DNA of 64,000 nucleotides from Bifidobacterium thermophilum (GCA_000741495.1 JGZV01000004.1:346629-410628); one strand, 5' to 3'. Positions 1 through 9,516 are shown, numbered from the stretch's first letter. Notes: generated from the letters alone by a model not told the origin. A program made the numbers and translations.

Positions 1-1816
1 TGCCGACCGAATCATTGGTGATGGTGGTCGAGCCTCCCGCGGCGACACCTTGCGGCATCGGGGCGTCACCGTTGGCTTGGACCTTGAAACTGTAGGCGCC
101 GCGCTCCGGAATCTTGCCGTCGATGGTCTTGGTGACTTCCAGCTGCGCCGTGGCGTCCTTGGTGTAGACGTTGTTCACCGTGATGCCGCCGGTGTCGGCG
201 TAATGCACAGCGGCGACGAGCTTGCCCGCATCCGCCCCGGTGCCTTTGGTGACTTTGACGGTCACCGTATGCGCTGTACTGTCGTAGCCGACGTCGGGAT
301 TGTCCCCCGGAATCTCGGCTACCGAATACACGTAGGTGCCTGGCTGGGTGTAGGTAATGTCACCGAAGGTGAAGGTGCCATCATCACCTACGGTCGCGGT
401 GTCGCTGGCGGGCAGCGGGGCGTTCGTATCGGTTGCGATACGGAACTTGAAGTTTTTGAACAAGTTGCGGACGGTAGCGTCATCGCCCGTAGTACCGTAT
501 TCGGACCACTTCTTGCCGTTGATGGTCTTGGTGCCCTTGATAGTGGCGGCGGCGGGGTTCTTGGAGTAGTCGATGGAATCGTCGACGATGCTCGCATCCA
601 TGGCACTCGGCGTGATGGTGGTGGTGCCTAGGAGGTTCTGATAGTTCTTCACCTCACGGCCCGGCTGGTACAGCTGAAGCGCCTCGCTGGCCTGGAGCGT
701 GTAGCCGGTCGGGTTGATGAGCTTCTGGTAGGCGTCAATCATCGCCTGATTGAAACGGTAGTAGTTGCCGGCAGTTGGCTCGACGAGCTTCGCGAAGGAG
801 TAGCTTGGAGCGAACTTGTTAGCATAGGCGCCGTCCGTGTAATGCCACACGGCGAGCTGGGTGACCATGCGCTGTTGGTTCGCGTCGAGACCGGCCAGCA
901 AATCAGTGGGGTTGTTGTCCGTAATGGTGGTGTTGTTCGGATATCCGCGCGTGACGACCGACATGATGCGGCGCACGAATTCCACAGAGTCGGAGATGGG
1001 GCCGTAGCTGTCGGACTGGAGCCTGTACGCTGCGCTGGTCCAGAGCATGGCGATAGAACCCTCGGCCTCGTTGTACCGGGTGTACTGCGTGCCGCTGGAA
1101 GCCTGGGGGCCTCGCGGCGCCGTGCTCAGATAGTTGTAGCAGTAGACGACGGACGATGTTCCGCTGCCGTCGGTAACAGAGATCGAGGGAAGCGGGTCAA
1201 TCTTCGTTCCGTCGCCGGTGGTGGCGCTCGCCTGGCGGCTCGTCCATGTGACGTCCTTGTACTCCCACGGGTTCGTGGTGTCGGCTTTGACGGGGAATTC
1301 GCTTGTCGCTTTCCAGTCCTTCGACGTATCGACGGCCTCTTTGTATTGCGGGACAGTGAAGGTCACATCCGCCGCCTTGTAGTAATCCGTCGGCGCTTGA
1401 TCTTCATGCAAGGTGTAAGAACCCGCCGCGACCTGAACCGCTAGAGCGGTCGAGGTGCTGGTCCAGCTGGCTGACTTGCCGTCCGCAGCAATGGTCACGT
1501 CTACGTCGGAAGAGCTGTCTTTCTTGATGTAGCCGTCGCTCGTGGTGAGCTTCAGCTGCGCGCCGGGGATTTCCTTGCGGATGCTTTCACCGGTGGATGA
1601 CGATGCCGAGGTGTCGTACTGCGGGTTGCCGGCCGCGTCGTTGCCCCACTTGTGGATGGTCAGTTTGCGGGTGAGAGAGTTCGCATCCGAATTCGTCGTC
1701 GTGTCAGCCGCCGATGCCGCGGTGTTCTTCAGGAACGATGACGGCACAATCATCGCAACGGTGCACAGCATCGCAACGAGGGCGATTAATCCACTACGAA
1801 TCATTGTCTTGCGCAC
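1..1816 (-). CDS. Secreted thioester-domain surface adhesin / pilin-like protein, C-terminus outside window
   Basis: A continuous minus-strand frame of 605 codons starts at a GTG (1816) with a GGGAGA ribosome site about 8 nt upstream and runs off the window edge. Residues 1-37 are a basic stretch, a hydrophobic core and an AxA-type cleavage region, so the protein is exported. Residues about 50-157 look like a CnaB/SpaA isopeptide domain (Lys in LTIHKW, Glu in YTLHEDQAP). Residues about 165-395 match a thioester domain: Cys226 in VYCYN and Gln320 in TQLAVW are the pair that form the internal thioester in that family. From about 412 an FctA-like pilin isopeptide repeat follows (GTYVYSVAE), and a second begins near 540 (LEVTKTIDG). 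An LPXTG anchor would be expected beyond position 1 but cannot be seen. Likely role: covalent or tight attachment to host or matrix surfaces. The domain calls are from motif recognition, not a search. Confidence 0.85.
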   Translation of the reverse strand, partial: MRKTMIRSGLIALVAMLCTVAMIVPSSFLKNTAASAADTTTNSDANSLTRKLTIHKWGNDAAGNPQYDTSASSSTGESIRKEIPGAQLKLTTSDGYIKKDSSSDVDVTIAADGKSASWTSTSTALAVQVAAGSYTLHEDQAPTDYYKAADVTFTVPQYKEAVDTSKDWKATSEFPVKADTTNPWEYKDVTWTSRQASATTGDGTKIDPLPSISVTDGSGTSSVVYCYNYLSTAPRGPQASSGTQYTRYNEAEGSIAMLWTSAAYRLQSDSYGPISDSVEFVRRIMSVVTRGYPNNTTITDNNPTDLLAGLDANQQRMVTQLAVWHYTDGAYANKFAPSYSFAKLVEPTAGNYYRFNQAMIDAYQKLINPTGYTLQASEALQLYQPGREVKNYQNLLGTTTITPSAMDASIVDDSIDYSKNPAAATIKGTKTINGKKWSEYGTTGDDATVRNLFKNFKFRIATDTNAPLPASDTATVGDDGTFTFGDITYTQPGTYVYSVAEIPGDNPDVGYDSTAHTVTVKVTKGTGADAGKLVAAVHYADTGGITVNNVYTKDATAQLEVTKTIDGKIPERGAYSFKVQANGDAPMPQGVAAGGSTTITNDSVG

Positions 1817-2158
1817 TTGTAGCTCTCCCATTCCAGACCTAGGTTGCGTTCAGTTTCCGCAGTCGATGTACGGGGGTACCGATTCCCTTGCTGCCGCCCG
1901 CCAAATGCCCGCCCCTACCGACAACCTTCTGGTGTCGCGGATGAGTCAATGTGTTGGTGGCGCCCCGACATAAAACCGGTTCGATATTACCAAAAATCTT
2001 GTTACATTTGCCATCCACCGTGGGTAAAAAGTAAGCAAACTCACATCGACATCTGCTACCCACCACAACCCCTCGCAGCCCCCCGTCACCCCGTCGAGCC
2101 AATTCCACGACCCTCCGTCGATGTCAGAAGGGATGCCAGCGTCGACTGAGGAAAAACA
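1817..2158. other. Intergenic region upstream of the adhesin
   Basis: No convincing gene. It is locally AT-rich around 1980-2045, unlike the neighbouring genes. On the minus strand a possible -10 hexamer TAATAT lies at 1984-1989; no good -35 is visible. This is the likely promoter region of the adhesin. Short ORFs here have no ribosome site and no recognisable protein features. Confidence 0.4.
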
Positions 2159-2204
2159 AAACCGTCTGCCGACGCTGAGAGGTGTCAGCGTCGGCAGACG
2201 GTTT
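2159..2204 (-). terminator. Rho-independent terminator of the ABC exporter operon
   Basis: A perfect 20-bp inverted repeat (2159-2178 with 2185-2204, 6-nt loop) is followed on the minus strand by a T-rich tract (TTTGTTTTTCC). It lies 38 bp after the exporter stop codon. The core CTGCCGACGCTGA / TCAGCGTCGGCAG recurs at 24639-24682 and in related form at 40173-40301. Confidence 0.9.
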
Positions 2205-2241
2205 GAGAGCACCGGCTTGCACCGGTACGCGCAGCTGCCCG

Positions 2242-4338
2242 TTACTCGAGTTCGAGCGCTCCGGTGTACAGCTGGTAGTACTCGCCGCGCTGGGCGATGA
2301 GCTCATCGTGGTTGCCACGTTCGATGATCCGGCCGTGGTCAAGTACCATAATCACGTCCGCATTGCGGACAGTGGACAACCGGTGCGCGATCACGAAGAC
2401 CGTGCGGCCCTTCATCAACGCGTCCATACCCGCCTGCACGACCTCTTCGGTGCGGGTATCAATCGAGCTGGTCGCCTCATCCAGAATCATCGCCGGCGGA
2501 TCGGCCACAGCAGCGCGCGCAATCGAAATCAACTGGCGCTGGCCCTGCGACAGACCGGAACCATCACCGGACAGCACGGTGTGATAGCCCTCCGGCAGCA
2601 TGCGGATAAACCCGTCCGCATTCGTGCGTTTCGCCGCCTCGATGCATTCCTCATCCGTTGCGTCAAGACGCCCGTAGCGGATGTTGTCCATCACCGTGCC
2701 GGTGAACAGGTTCACATCCTGCAACACGATGCCAAGCGAACGGCGCAAATCCGGCTTACGGATGTTGCGCACGTCAATGCCGTCATACAGGATCTGTCCT
2801 TCCTGGATATCGTAGAAGCGGTTGATGAGGTTCGTGACCGTGGTCTTGCCCGCACCCGTCGCACCGACCAGCGCGACCTTCTGACCCGGCTTCGCGAACC
2901 ACGTGATGTCATGCAGCACCGGCTTGGACGGATCGTAGCCGAAGGTCACATCGGTGAAGCGCACATCGCCGCGCAGCAGCGTGTATCGGCCGTCCGGCGA
3001 AGTGATTGCACTCTCCTTGGCCTTGGCGGCCACTTCACGGGCCTGGCCGCGCAGTTTCGCCGCGGCGGCGAGCGAACGCGTGCCGTCGTCATCCGCCGCG
3101 CGCTTCCACGCCCAATGCTGCGTCTCCTGGTCAGTTTCCGTCATCGTGCGCCCGTCTTCGCCGAGTTCGACGTTGACGAGTGTGACCGTACCACCGTCGG
3201 CTTCCACCGGCTCATCCATCAGCGCGAAGATGCGCGAGGCACCAGCGAGCGCCATCATGACCATGGTGAACTGCATGGAGACCTGGCCGAGTGGGTTGAT
3301 GAATCCGCGCGACAGGGTGAGCATGGCGATGACCGTGCCGAGAGTCATGGTCCCGGCGCCGCCGAAGCCGAAGTTGTGCATACCGGACAGGCCCGCCCAC
3401 GCGCCGAGAATCGCAGTGACGACATAGAGCAGGTAGCCGGAGTTGTTCACGATCGGCATGGTGATGTTGCCGTAGGTGTTCGCCTTGGCGGCCGCGTCGA
3501 AGAGCTCGTTGTTGCGGCGGTCGAATTCGCGTTGTGTGGCGTCCTCATGGTTGAACACCTTGATAACTTTCTGCCCGTTGACCGCTTCCTCGACGAAACC
3601 GTTGACATCGCCGAGCACACGCTGCTGACGCACGAACTGGCTACCGGAGCGGGCGACGAGCTTGTTGACAAGCACGAACAGGATAATCGCGAACGCGAGG
3701 GTGAACAGCGCGAACGGCACGGACAGCCACATCATCGCAATCAGGGATGCGAGCGCGGACAGCAGCGAGGAGAACATCTGCGGGAAGGACTGCGAAATCG
3801 CCTGCCGCAAGGTGTCGGTGTCGTTGGTGTACCGGCTCATCACGTCGCCGTGCTCGTGAGTATCGAAGTAGCGGATCGGCAGACGCTGCTGGTGGGCGAA
3901 CATGTCGTCGCGGATCTTCTTGAGCGTGCCCTGCTCGATATCGATGATCAGCCAACCCCACAGCCACGCGCAGAATGTGCCGACCGCGTACATGATGGCC
4001 AGCAGCGTGAGCGCGCGGATCAGCGGGCCCCAGTCGGGGTGGGTGGCGGTGACCAGCGGGATGATGTACGTGTCGACGAGCCGCTGCAGGAATGCGATGG
4101 ACAGCGCCTGCGCGGCGGCGGACACGATGATCGACAGGACGACGATGACCAGACGCACCGGGTATTGGGAGATGTAGCCCCACAGGCGTTTCACGGTGCC
4201 GCGCGGGACTTTCGGGCGCGGCTTGCGGCCGGTGCCGGTTGCGGGGGTCGCAGTGTCGGAGACGCCTGGCTGCGCCGACGCGTCAGACGGCTTGACTGGC
4301 TTGGTATCCGTGGATTGCGTGGTGTTCTGCGTGCTCAT
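2242..4338 (-). CDS. ABC exporter half-transporter, catalytically competent subunit
   Basis: This 698-residue protein has an N-terminal disordered stretch, a six-helix exporter transmembrane domain (about 60-370), a charged insert of roughly 80 residues, then a nucleotide-binding domain. The Walker A is GATGAGKTT and the Walker B is MILDEATSS with catalytic Glu621. The signature is LSQGQ instead of LSGGQ. Its start codon overlaps the stop of the upstream half-transporter (ATGA), so the two are translationally coupled and probably form a heterodimer. The degenerate signature here would pair with the degenerate Walker B (Asp523) of its partner, leaving one consensus ATP site, as in the LmrCD/BmrCD/TM287-288 class. 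The substrate is unknown; multidrug or bile-salt efflux is plausible given the MarR regulator. Confidence 0.92.
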   Translation of the reverse strand: MSTQNTTQSTDTKPVKPSDASAQPGVSDTATPATGTGRKPRPKVPRGTVKRLWGYISQYPVRLVIVVLSIIVSAAAQALSIAFLQRLVDTYIIPLVTATHPDWGPLIRALTLLAIMYAVGTFCAWLWGWLIIDIEQGTLKKIRDDMFAHQQRLPIRYFDTHEHGDVMSRYTNDTDTLRQAISQSFPQMFSSLLSALASLIAMMWLSVPFALFTLAFAIILFVLVNKLVARSGSQFVRQQRVLGDVNGFVEEAVNGQKVIKVFNHEDATQREFDRRNNELFDAAAKANTYGNITMPIVNNSGYLLYVVTAILGAWAGLSGMHNFGFGGAGTMTLGTVIAMLTLSRGFINPLGQVSMQFTMVMMALAGASRIFALMDEPVEADGGTVTLVNVELGEDGRTMTETDQETQHWAWKRAADDDGTRSLAAAAKLRGQAREVAAKAKESAITSPDGRYTLLRGDVRFTDVTFGYDPSKPVLHDITWFAKPGQKVALVGATGAGKTTVTNLINRFYDIQEGQILYDGIDVRNIRKPDLRRSLGIVLQDVNLFTGTVMDNIRYGRLDATDEECIEAAKRTNADGFIRMLPEGYHTVLSGDGSGLSQGQRQLISIARAAVADPPAMILDEATSSIDTRTEEVVQAGMDALMKGRTVFVIAHRLSTVRNADVIMVLDHGRIIERGNHDELIAQRGEYYQLYTGALELE

Positions 4339-6221
4339 CGTGCCTCTCCTTCCTGGGTGGTGCTTGCGGTGGACTGGCCGCTAGCGGTGGCTGCGACGCC
4401 ATCCGCGGCATCCGCTTCGCCGTGGTTCTTGGTCTGCAGCTCATAGATCGCGCGGTATTCATCGCTGGTCTTCAACAGCTGCTCATGCGTACCCTTGTCC
4501 ATGATGCGGCCGTCCGCCATGACCAGAATCATGTCGGCGTCCTGCACGGAACTCAACCGCTGGGCGATGATGATCTTCGTGACATCCGGCGCCTCGGAGC
4601 GCAGGCCTTCGCGGATCAGCTGGTCGGTCTTGGTGTCCACCGCGCTGGTGGAATCGTCCAGAATCAGGATCTTCGGGTTCTTCAGCAGCGCGCGGGCGAT
4701 ACACAGGCGCTGCCGCTGGCCGCCGGACACGTTCGTACCGCCCTGTTCGATCACGGTGTCGTACTTATCGGGGAATTCCTGGACGAAGCCGTCGGCCTGC
4801 GCGATCTGCGCGGCATGACGGATCTGCTCGTCGGTGGCCTCCGGGTTGCCCCAACGCAGGTTATCGGCGATGGTGCCGCTGAACAGCACGTTCTTCTGCA
4901 ATACCATGGCGACCTGGTCGCGCAAGACTTGCAGATCGTATTCACGCACGTCATGCCCGCCGACCTTCAACGAGCCTTCAGTCACGTCGTATAGACGCGG
5001 GATGAGCTGCACGAGGCTGGATTTGGACGAGCCCGTGCCGCCGATGATGCCGACCACCGAACCTGAGGGGATATCAAGGTTGATGTCGTCAAGCACCGGC
5101 TTTTCCGAACTGCGCGAATAACGGAAGGTCACATGGTCGAATTCGATGGAACCGTCCGGCACCTGCCCAATCGGGTGCTCCGGGTCGGTGACCGTGCTGC
5201 GTTCCTGCAACACCTGGCAGATACGCTCCGCGGACGCCTGCGAGATGATGAACATGACGAACACCATCGAGATCATCATGAGCGCCATGAGGATCTGCAA
5301 CGCGTAGGTCACCAGTGCGGTCAGGTCGCCGGTGGTCAGGCCGTGCGCCGCATTGTTCCCGGAGGCCACGATCTGCTGCGCACCCATCCAGGACACCGCG
5401 AGCAGCGCGATGTAGATGCACGCGTCCATAAGCGGGGCGTTGAAGCTCAGTATGCGTTCCGCCTTGACGAAATCACGGTAGATGGCGCGGGAGATGCGGC
5501 CGAACTTCTGGATCTCATGGTCTTCGCGGTTGTACGACTTGACCACGCGGACGCCTTGGAGATTTTCATCCACGTCGTTGTTGAGCTTGTCGTAGGTATG
5601 GAAGACGCGCTCGAAAATCGGGTGCACCAGAAGGACGATCGCGAACAGCGCGATGCCGAGAATCGGGATGATCGCAAGATATACCAGCGAAATCGGCTTG
5701 CTGATGTGGAACGAGCAGATCCATGCGGCGATCATCATGACAGGGGCGCGCACACCGACGCGGATGATCATCTGGTAGGAGTTCTGCAGGTTGGTCACGT
5801 CGGTGGTGCTGCGGGTGATGATCGAGCCCGTGGAGAAACGGTCGATATTCGTGAAGCTGAACCCCTGCACCTTGGCGAACACGTCGTGGCGGAGGTTCTT
5901 CGCGAAGCCCGCGGAGGCGACGGCGGCGAACCGGCCGGCAAGCGTGCCGGCGGTGAACGAGACGAGCGCGCACAGGAACAGAATCAGGCCGAATTTCCAT
6001 ACCATAGGCATGGAACCGCCGGTGATGCCCTGGTCGATGAGGTTCGCCATGACGGTGGGGATGATGATTTCCATGATCGCTTCGACGGCGACCGTAAGCG
6101 GGGTGAGGATGCTTTCCTTCTTGTATTCGCGCAGGCTGTGTAGCAGGGTGCGGATGACGTGCGTTGGTTTTGCCGGCGCGTCGGCGGCGTCGCGTGTAGT
6201 CGCGAGCTGTTGTGCGGTCAC
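4335..6221 (-). CDS. ABC exporter half-transporter, degenerate-site subunit
   Basis: This 628-residue exporter subunit starts at a GTG that overlaps the stop of the marR-like gene (GTGA). The transmembrane domain covers about residues 30-340. The nucleotide-binding domain has Walker A GGTGSSKSS (Lys400), signature VSGGQ and Walker B ILDDSTSAVD. Asp523 stands where the catalytic Glu normally is. That substitution is the hallmark of the non-hydrolytic site in heterodimeric exporters. It is the middle gene of a three-gene, overlap-coupled operon (regulator, degenerate subunit, competent subunit). Confidence 0.92.
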   Translation of the reverse strand: MTAQQLATTRDAADAPAKPTHVIRTLLHSLREYKKESILTPLTVAVEAIMEIIIPTVMANLIDQGITGGSMPMVWKFGLILFLCALVSFTAGTLAGRFAAVASAGFAKNLRHDVFAKVQGFSFTNIDRFSTGSIITRSTTDVTNLQNSYQMIIRVGVRAPVMMIAAWICSFHISKPISLVYLAIIPILGIALFAIVLLVHPIFERVFHTYDKLNNDVDENLQGVRVVKSYNREDHEIQKFGRISRAIYRDFVKAERILSFNAPLMDACIYIALLAVSWMGAQQIVASGNNAAHGLTTGDLTALVTYALQILMALMMISMVFVMFIISQASAERICQVLQERSTVTDPEHPIGQVPDGSIEFDHVTFRYSRSSEKPVLDDINLDIPSGSVVGIIGGTGSSKSSLVQLIPRLYDVTEGSLKVGGHDVREYDLQVLRDQVAMVLQKNVLFSGTIADNLRWGNPEATDEQIRHAAQIAQADGFVQEFPDKYDTVIEQGGTNVSGGQRQRLCIARALLKNPKILILDDSTSAVDTKTDQLIREGLRSEAPDVTKIIIAQRLSSVQDADMILVMADGRIMDKGTHEQLLKTSDEYRAIYELQTKNHGEADAADGVAATASGQSTASTTQEGEAR

Positions 6222-6883
6222 TGGTTGCGCTCCTGTTCTTCTTCGATGGTGGTGTGATTGTTGCGGATGATGCTTGCGGCAAGTTGACCGGCGTTGTGCG
6301 AGGGTTCCTGCCCTGTGGCGGACTGCGCCGGGGCTCGCGTGGGTTGAGTCTGGGCGGCGGTGTCAAGCGCGGCGTCCATATTGCGGTGCAGCCGGGCGAG
6401 ATAACCGCGCAGTCGGACGAGCTCATCAGGCGTGAACCCTGCGGTGAGGGAATCCTCCGCACGGCTCCCGTTGACGATGAGATCGGCGACAATCCGGTCG
6501 GCTTTTTGGGTGAGCACGATACGTTTGAGTCTGGCGTCGCGGGCGACCGGTTTGCGGATGATCAGCCCCTTGTGCTCCATACGGGTCAACACGCGTGAGG
6601 CGGTGGACCGGGTGATGCAAAAGCGGGTTTCGATATCGTGCTGGAATATCTCATCACCGCGATGGCGGTCAAGGAACATGATGATGCTGGCGTTGCCGTC
6701 CGTTGCTTCGCGCGCACTGGCAGGCATCGTCAATCCGAGATACCGGCGAACCGCCCTGGCGAGCCGTTGGATTTCCACTCCCAAGGGGATCTGATCGGAT
6801 GCCGGGACGCAGCCGGGCCCGGATCTGCTGTCATCGCGGCAGACGGCAAGCGCGATGCCAGACTGATTGATGTCATATGTCAT
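6218..6883 (-). CDS. MarR-family transcriptional regulator of the ABC exporter operon
   Basis: I place the start at ATG 6883, preceded by AGGGGAAG at good spacing; a longer upstream reading has no ribosome site. The 221-residue product has a winged-helix MarR core at about 45-150 (ITRSTASRVLTRMEHKGLIIR is the recognition helix and start of the wing; then RLKRIVLTQKA). The last 60 residues are low-complexity and Ala/Gln/Thr-rich. It is the first gene of an operon with the two half-transporters, to which it is coupled by a GTGA overlap. MarR proteins in this arrangement usually repress their own operon and release DNA on binding an efflux substrate. Confidence 0.88.
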   Translation of the reverse strand: MTYDINQSGIALAVCRDDSRSGPGCVPASDQIPLGVEIQRLARAVRRYLGLTMPASAREATDGNASIIMFLDRHRGDEIFQHDIETRFCITRSTASRVLTRMEHKGLIIRKPVARDARLKRIVLTQKADRIVADLIVNGSRAEDSLTAGFTPDELVRLRGYLARLHRNMDAALDTAAQTQPTRAPAQSATGQEPSHNAGQLAASIIRNNHTTIEEEQERNQ

Positions 6884-6992
6884 GTTCTTCCCCTGTGAGG
6901 CTGCCCGATACTCTTGATGTGATGCAGGATGCCCGCAGTCACCGTGTTGTTGTGACTCGGATGCTCCGCATTTTGATGGTAATGGGTGCCCC

Positions 6993-7015
6993 ATACAACA
7001 GTTGCATATACAACA
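6993..7015 (-). promoter_or_regulatory. Candidate MarR operator
   Basis: About 110-130 bp upstream of the marR start lies an imperfect palindrome GTTGCATATACAAC (7001-7014, two mismatched positions). It overlaps a direct repeat of ATACAACA (6993-7000 and 7008-7015) with 15-bp period. MarR sites are typically AT-rich imperfect palindromes near their own promoter. Assignment is by position and symmetry only. Confidence 0.4.
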
Positions 7016-7149
7016 TTTGGCGTGTCGAACCGGTTTGCCGCCGATGATCATCGACGACCGCCGCCCTCCGGGCACCAGAGTGAACGGCCCCGCCCCTTCC
7101 GGGATCACACGACATCAGCGGGGTGTCGTATCCGGCAGCGACGCTAAAC

Positions 7150-7161
7150 TACCAGTTGGTA
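7150..7161. promoter_or_regulatory. Candidate operator upstream of the beta-glucosidase
   Basis: TACCAGTTGGTA has 5-bp arms around a 2-bp centre and lies 34-45 bp upstream of the chosen ATG (7195). The convergent TetR gene at 9580-10209 is the obvious candidate regulator. A palindrome here also argues against the longer N-terminal extension of the enzyme. Confidence 0.4.
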
Positions 7162-7194
7162 ACTAAACCCGCCTCGATGAAGAAAGCGAACCGC

Positions 7195-9516
7195 ATGACC
7201 GCCAATCTCCCCTATCAAAACCCAGAACTGCCGGCATCGCAACGCATCGCCGACCTGCTCGGACGCATGACCCTCGAAGAGAAAGTCGGGCAGATGATGC
7301 AACTCGACGCCCGCAACGTCGACCTCGACGATCTGATCGTCGCCAAACATGTCGGCTCGATTCTGCACACCAGCCCAGCCGACCTGCCGCGCGCCGTCGA
7401 AACCGTGAACACCAAAACACGCCTCGGCATCCCGCTGCTCATCGGCGACGACTGCATCCACGGATACTCCTTCTGGCCGGGAGCCACCATCTTCCCCTCG
7501 CAACTGGGCATGGCGGCCAGCTGGGACCCCGCCGCAGTGCAAGCAGTCGGCCGCGCAACCGCCGAAGAAGTCTCCGCCACCGGCGTGCACTGGACCTTCT
7601 CCCCCCGTACTGTGCATCGCCCGAGACACCCGATGGGCCGCGTGGACGAAACCTTCGGCGAAGACCCGACCCTGATCGGCGACATGGCCTCCGCCATCAT
7701 CAAAGGCTACCAAGGCGGCGCCAAAGCCGGCGAGCCGCTCGCCCGCAACGCCATCCTCGCATGTGCCAAGCATTTCGCCGGCTACAGCGAGACCCAAGGC
7801 GGACGTGACGCATCCGAAGCCGACCTGTCCCACCGCAAACTCGAATCATGGTTCCTTCCGCCGTTCGAGCGTGTCGCCAAAGAAGGCTGCGGCACCTTCA
7901 TGCTCGGCTACGAGTCCATCGACGGCGTGCCGGTCACGTTCAACCACTGGCTGCTCTCCGATAAGCTGCGCGGTGACTGGAACTACCAAGGCACGCTGAT
8001 CACCGACTGGGACAATGTCGGCCGCGCGGTGTGGGAGCAGAAGGTCAAAGCCGATTATGTGCATGCCGCCGCAGACGCGGTCAAAGCCGGCAACGATCTG
8101 ATCATGACCACGCCGCAGTTCTACGACGGCGCCATCGAAGCCGTGCACACCGGCTTGCTGGACGAGTCACTGATCGATGCCGCAGTGAGCCGCATCCTCG
8201 CGCTTAAGTTCCGTCTCGGCCTGTTCGAAGACCCACGATTGCCCGATGAGCGGCGCATCAAAGAAGTCATCGGCTGCGACGCCCATCAGCATCTCAATCT
8301 GCGCATCGCCCGCGAATCCACAGTCCTGCTGAATAACAACGGGGCGCTGCCGTTCGCCGCCGCCGGCAAACGCATCGCCGTCATCGGCCCGCTTGCCGAT
8401 GACGCCCAGAACCAGCTGGGCGACTGGGCGGGCAACTCCGGACAGGTTACATGGATGCCCGACGGCCAGCCGCGCGGCATGATCACCACAATCCTCGACG
8501 GATTCAAACAACTCGCCCCGCAAGGCTGCGAAGTCACCTATTCCCGCGGCGCGAACATCATCGACCTGGTCGATGACCCGGAAGGCGCATACTTCCCAGA
8601 CGGCCAGCCGCGCCCGAAACTCGCCGTCAGCGCCCCCGTCGACCAGCAACTGCTCGACGAGGCCGTGGACAACGCCCGCCAGAGCGACCTCATCGTCGCC
8701 GTCGTCGGCGACGTCGTGCAACTGGTCGGAGAAACCTGTTCGACCGCAACCTTGGAACTGCTCGGCGGCCAGAATGCCATGCTCGAAGCGCTCAGCGATG
8801 TGGCGCGCGAGACCGGCACGCCGCTGGTCGTCGTGCTGATGAGCTCCAAGCCGCAAGTCATGCCCGCATGCGTAATCGGCGGCAACGGCGTGATCGTGGA
8901 CGAATCCACAGCAGCCGGCGTCAGCGCGTTCCTGTGGGCGCCAAGCCCGGGAATGAAAGGCGGACAGGCGATCACCGAAATCATCCTCGGTCTCACTGAT
9001 CCCAGCGGCCGGCTTCCCATCACCTTCCCGCGCCACGCCGGGCAGCTGCCGGTGTATTACAACCAGATTCGCGGCCAACACGGCAACCGCTATGCCGATC
9101 TCACGCAAGATCCGGCATTCGCGTTCGGCGAAGGGCTGAGCTACACCACCTTCGACTACGGCGAAGTGGCCATCACCAACACCCCGGCATGCGGGACATA
9201 CACCGTGGATGACACCGTACACACCGAAATCACGCTGACCAATACCGGCGACCGCGCAGGCACCGAAGTCGTTCAGCTGTATATCGGCGACATCGTCACC
9301 TCATACAGCTGGACCGACCGCGAACTCAAAGCGTTCCGGCGCGTGCACCTCAAACCGGGCGAAACCACGACCGTGGCCTTCGACATTCCGGTGGCCGACT
9401 GCACCATCGTCGACCAAGACGCCCACAGGTTTGTGGAACCAGGCGAGTTCGAGGTGCTGATCGGCCATTCGAGCCGCCGCACGGACCTCAAACGCGCCAC
9501 GTTCACCGTCGCGTAA
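7195..9516 (+). CDS. Glycoside hydrolase family 3 beta-glucosidase (cytosolic)
   Basis: I chose ATG 7195 because AAGAAAG stands 8 nt upstream; starts at 7123 and 7177 lack ribosome sites. The 773-residue protein has the GH3 layout: an N-terminal barrel with LEEKVGQMMQ near the start and the nucleophile motif LITDWDN (Asp271), then the alpha/beta sandwich (around 370-600, AVIGPLADDA), then a C-terminal fibronectin-III-like domain (about 670-770). There is no signal peptide, so the substrate is probably a short beta-glucoside imported into the cell. No sugar transporter is adjacent. The neighbouring convergent TetR regulator and the palindrome at 7150 suggest local control. The exact substrate (cellobiose, gentiobiose, plant glucosides) cannot be told from sequence. 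Confidence 0.93.
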   Translation: MTANLPYQNPELPASQRIADLLGRMTLEEKVGQMMQLDARNVDLDDLIVAKHVGSILHTSPADLPRAVETVNTKTRLGIPLLIGDDCIHGYSFWPGATIFPSQLGMAASWDPAAVQAVGRATAEEVSATGVHWTFSPRTVHRPRHPMGRVDETFGEDPTLIGDMASAIIKGYQGGAKAGEPLARNAILACAKHFAGYSETQGGRDASEADLSHRKLESWFLPPFERVAKEGCGTFMLGYESIDGVPVTFNHWLLSDKLRGDWNYQGTLITDWDNVGRAVWEQKVKADYVHAAADAVKAGNDLIMTTPQFYDGAIEAVHTGLLDESLIDAAVSRILALKFRLGLFEDPRLPDERRIKEVIGCDAHQHLNLRIARESTVLLNNNGALPFAAAGKRIAVIGPLADDAQNQLGDWAGNSGQVTWMPDGQPRGMITTILDGFKQLAPQGCEVTYSRGANIIDLVDDPEGAYFPDGQPRPKLAVSAPVDQQLLDEAVDNARQSDLIVAVVGDVVQLVGETCSTATLELLGGQNAMLEALSDVARETGTPLVVVLMSSKPQVMPACVIGGNGVIVDESTAAGVSAFLWAPSPGMKGGQAITEIILGLTDPSGRLPITFPRHAGQLPVYYNQIRGQHGNRYADLTQDPAFAFGEGLSYTTFDYGEVAITNTPACGTYTVDDTVHTEITLTNTGDRAGTEVVQLYIGDIVTSYSWTDRELKAFRRVHLKPGETTTVAFDIPVADCTIVDQDAHRFVEPGEFEVLIGHSSRRTDLKRATFTVA

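Noticed and set aside
50..1444. Two plus-strand frames opposite the adhesin
   Set aside because: The minus-strand adhesin frame has a signal peptide, ribosome site and clear domains, so these are shadows.
2182..4446. A 754-codon plus-strand frame
   Set aside because: Antisense of the ABC exporter subunit; Arg/His/Gln-rich composition typical of shadows.
4335..6221. Asp for Glu in the Walker B as a dead gene
   Set aside because: This substitution is standard in one half of heterodimeric exporters and the partner compensates.
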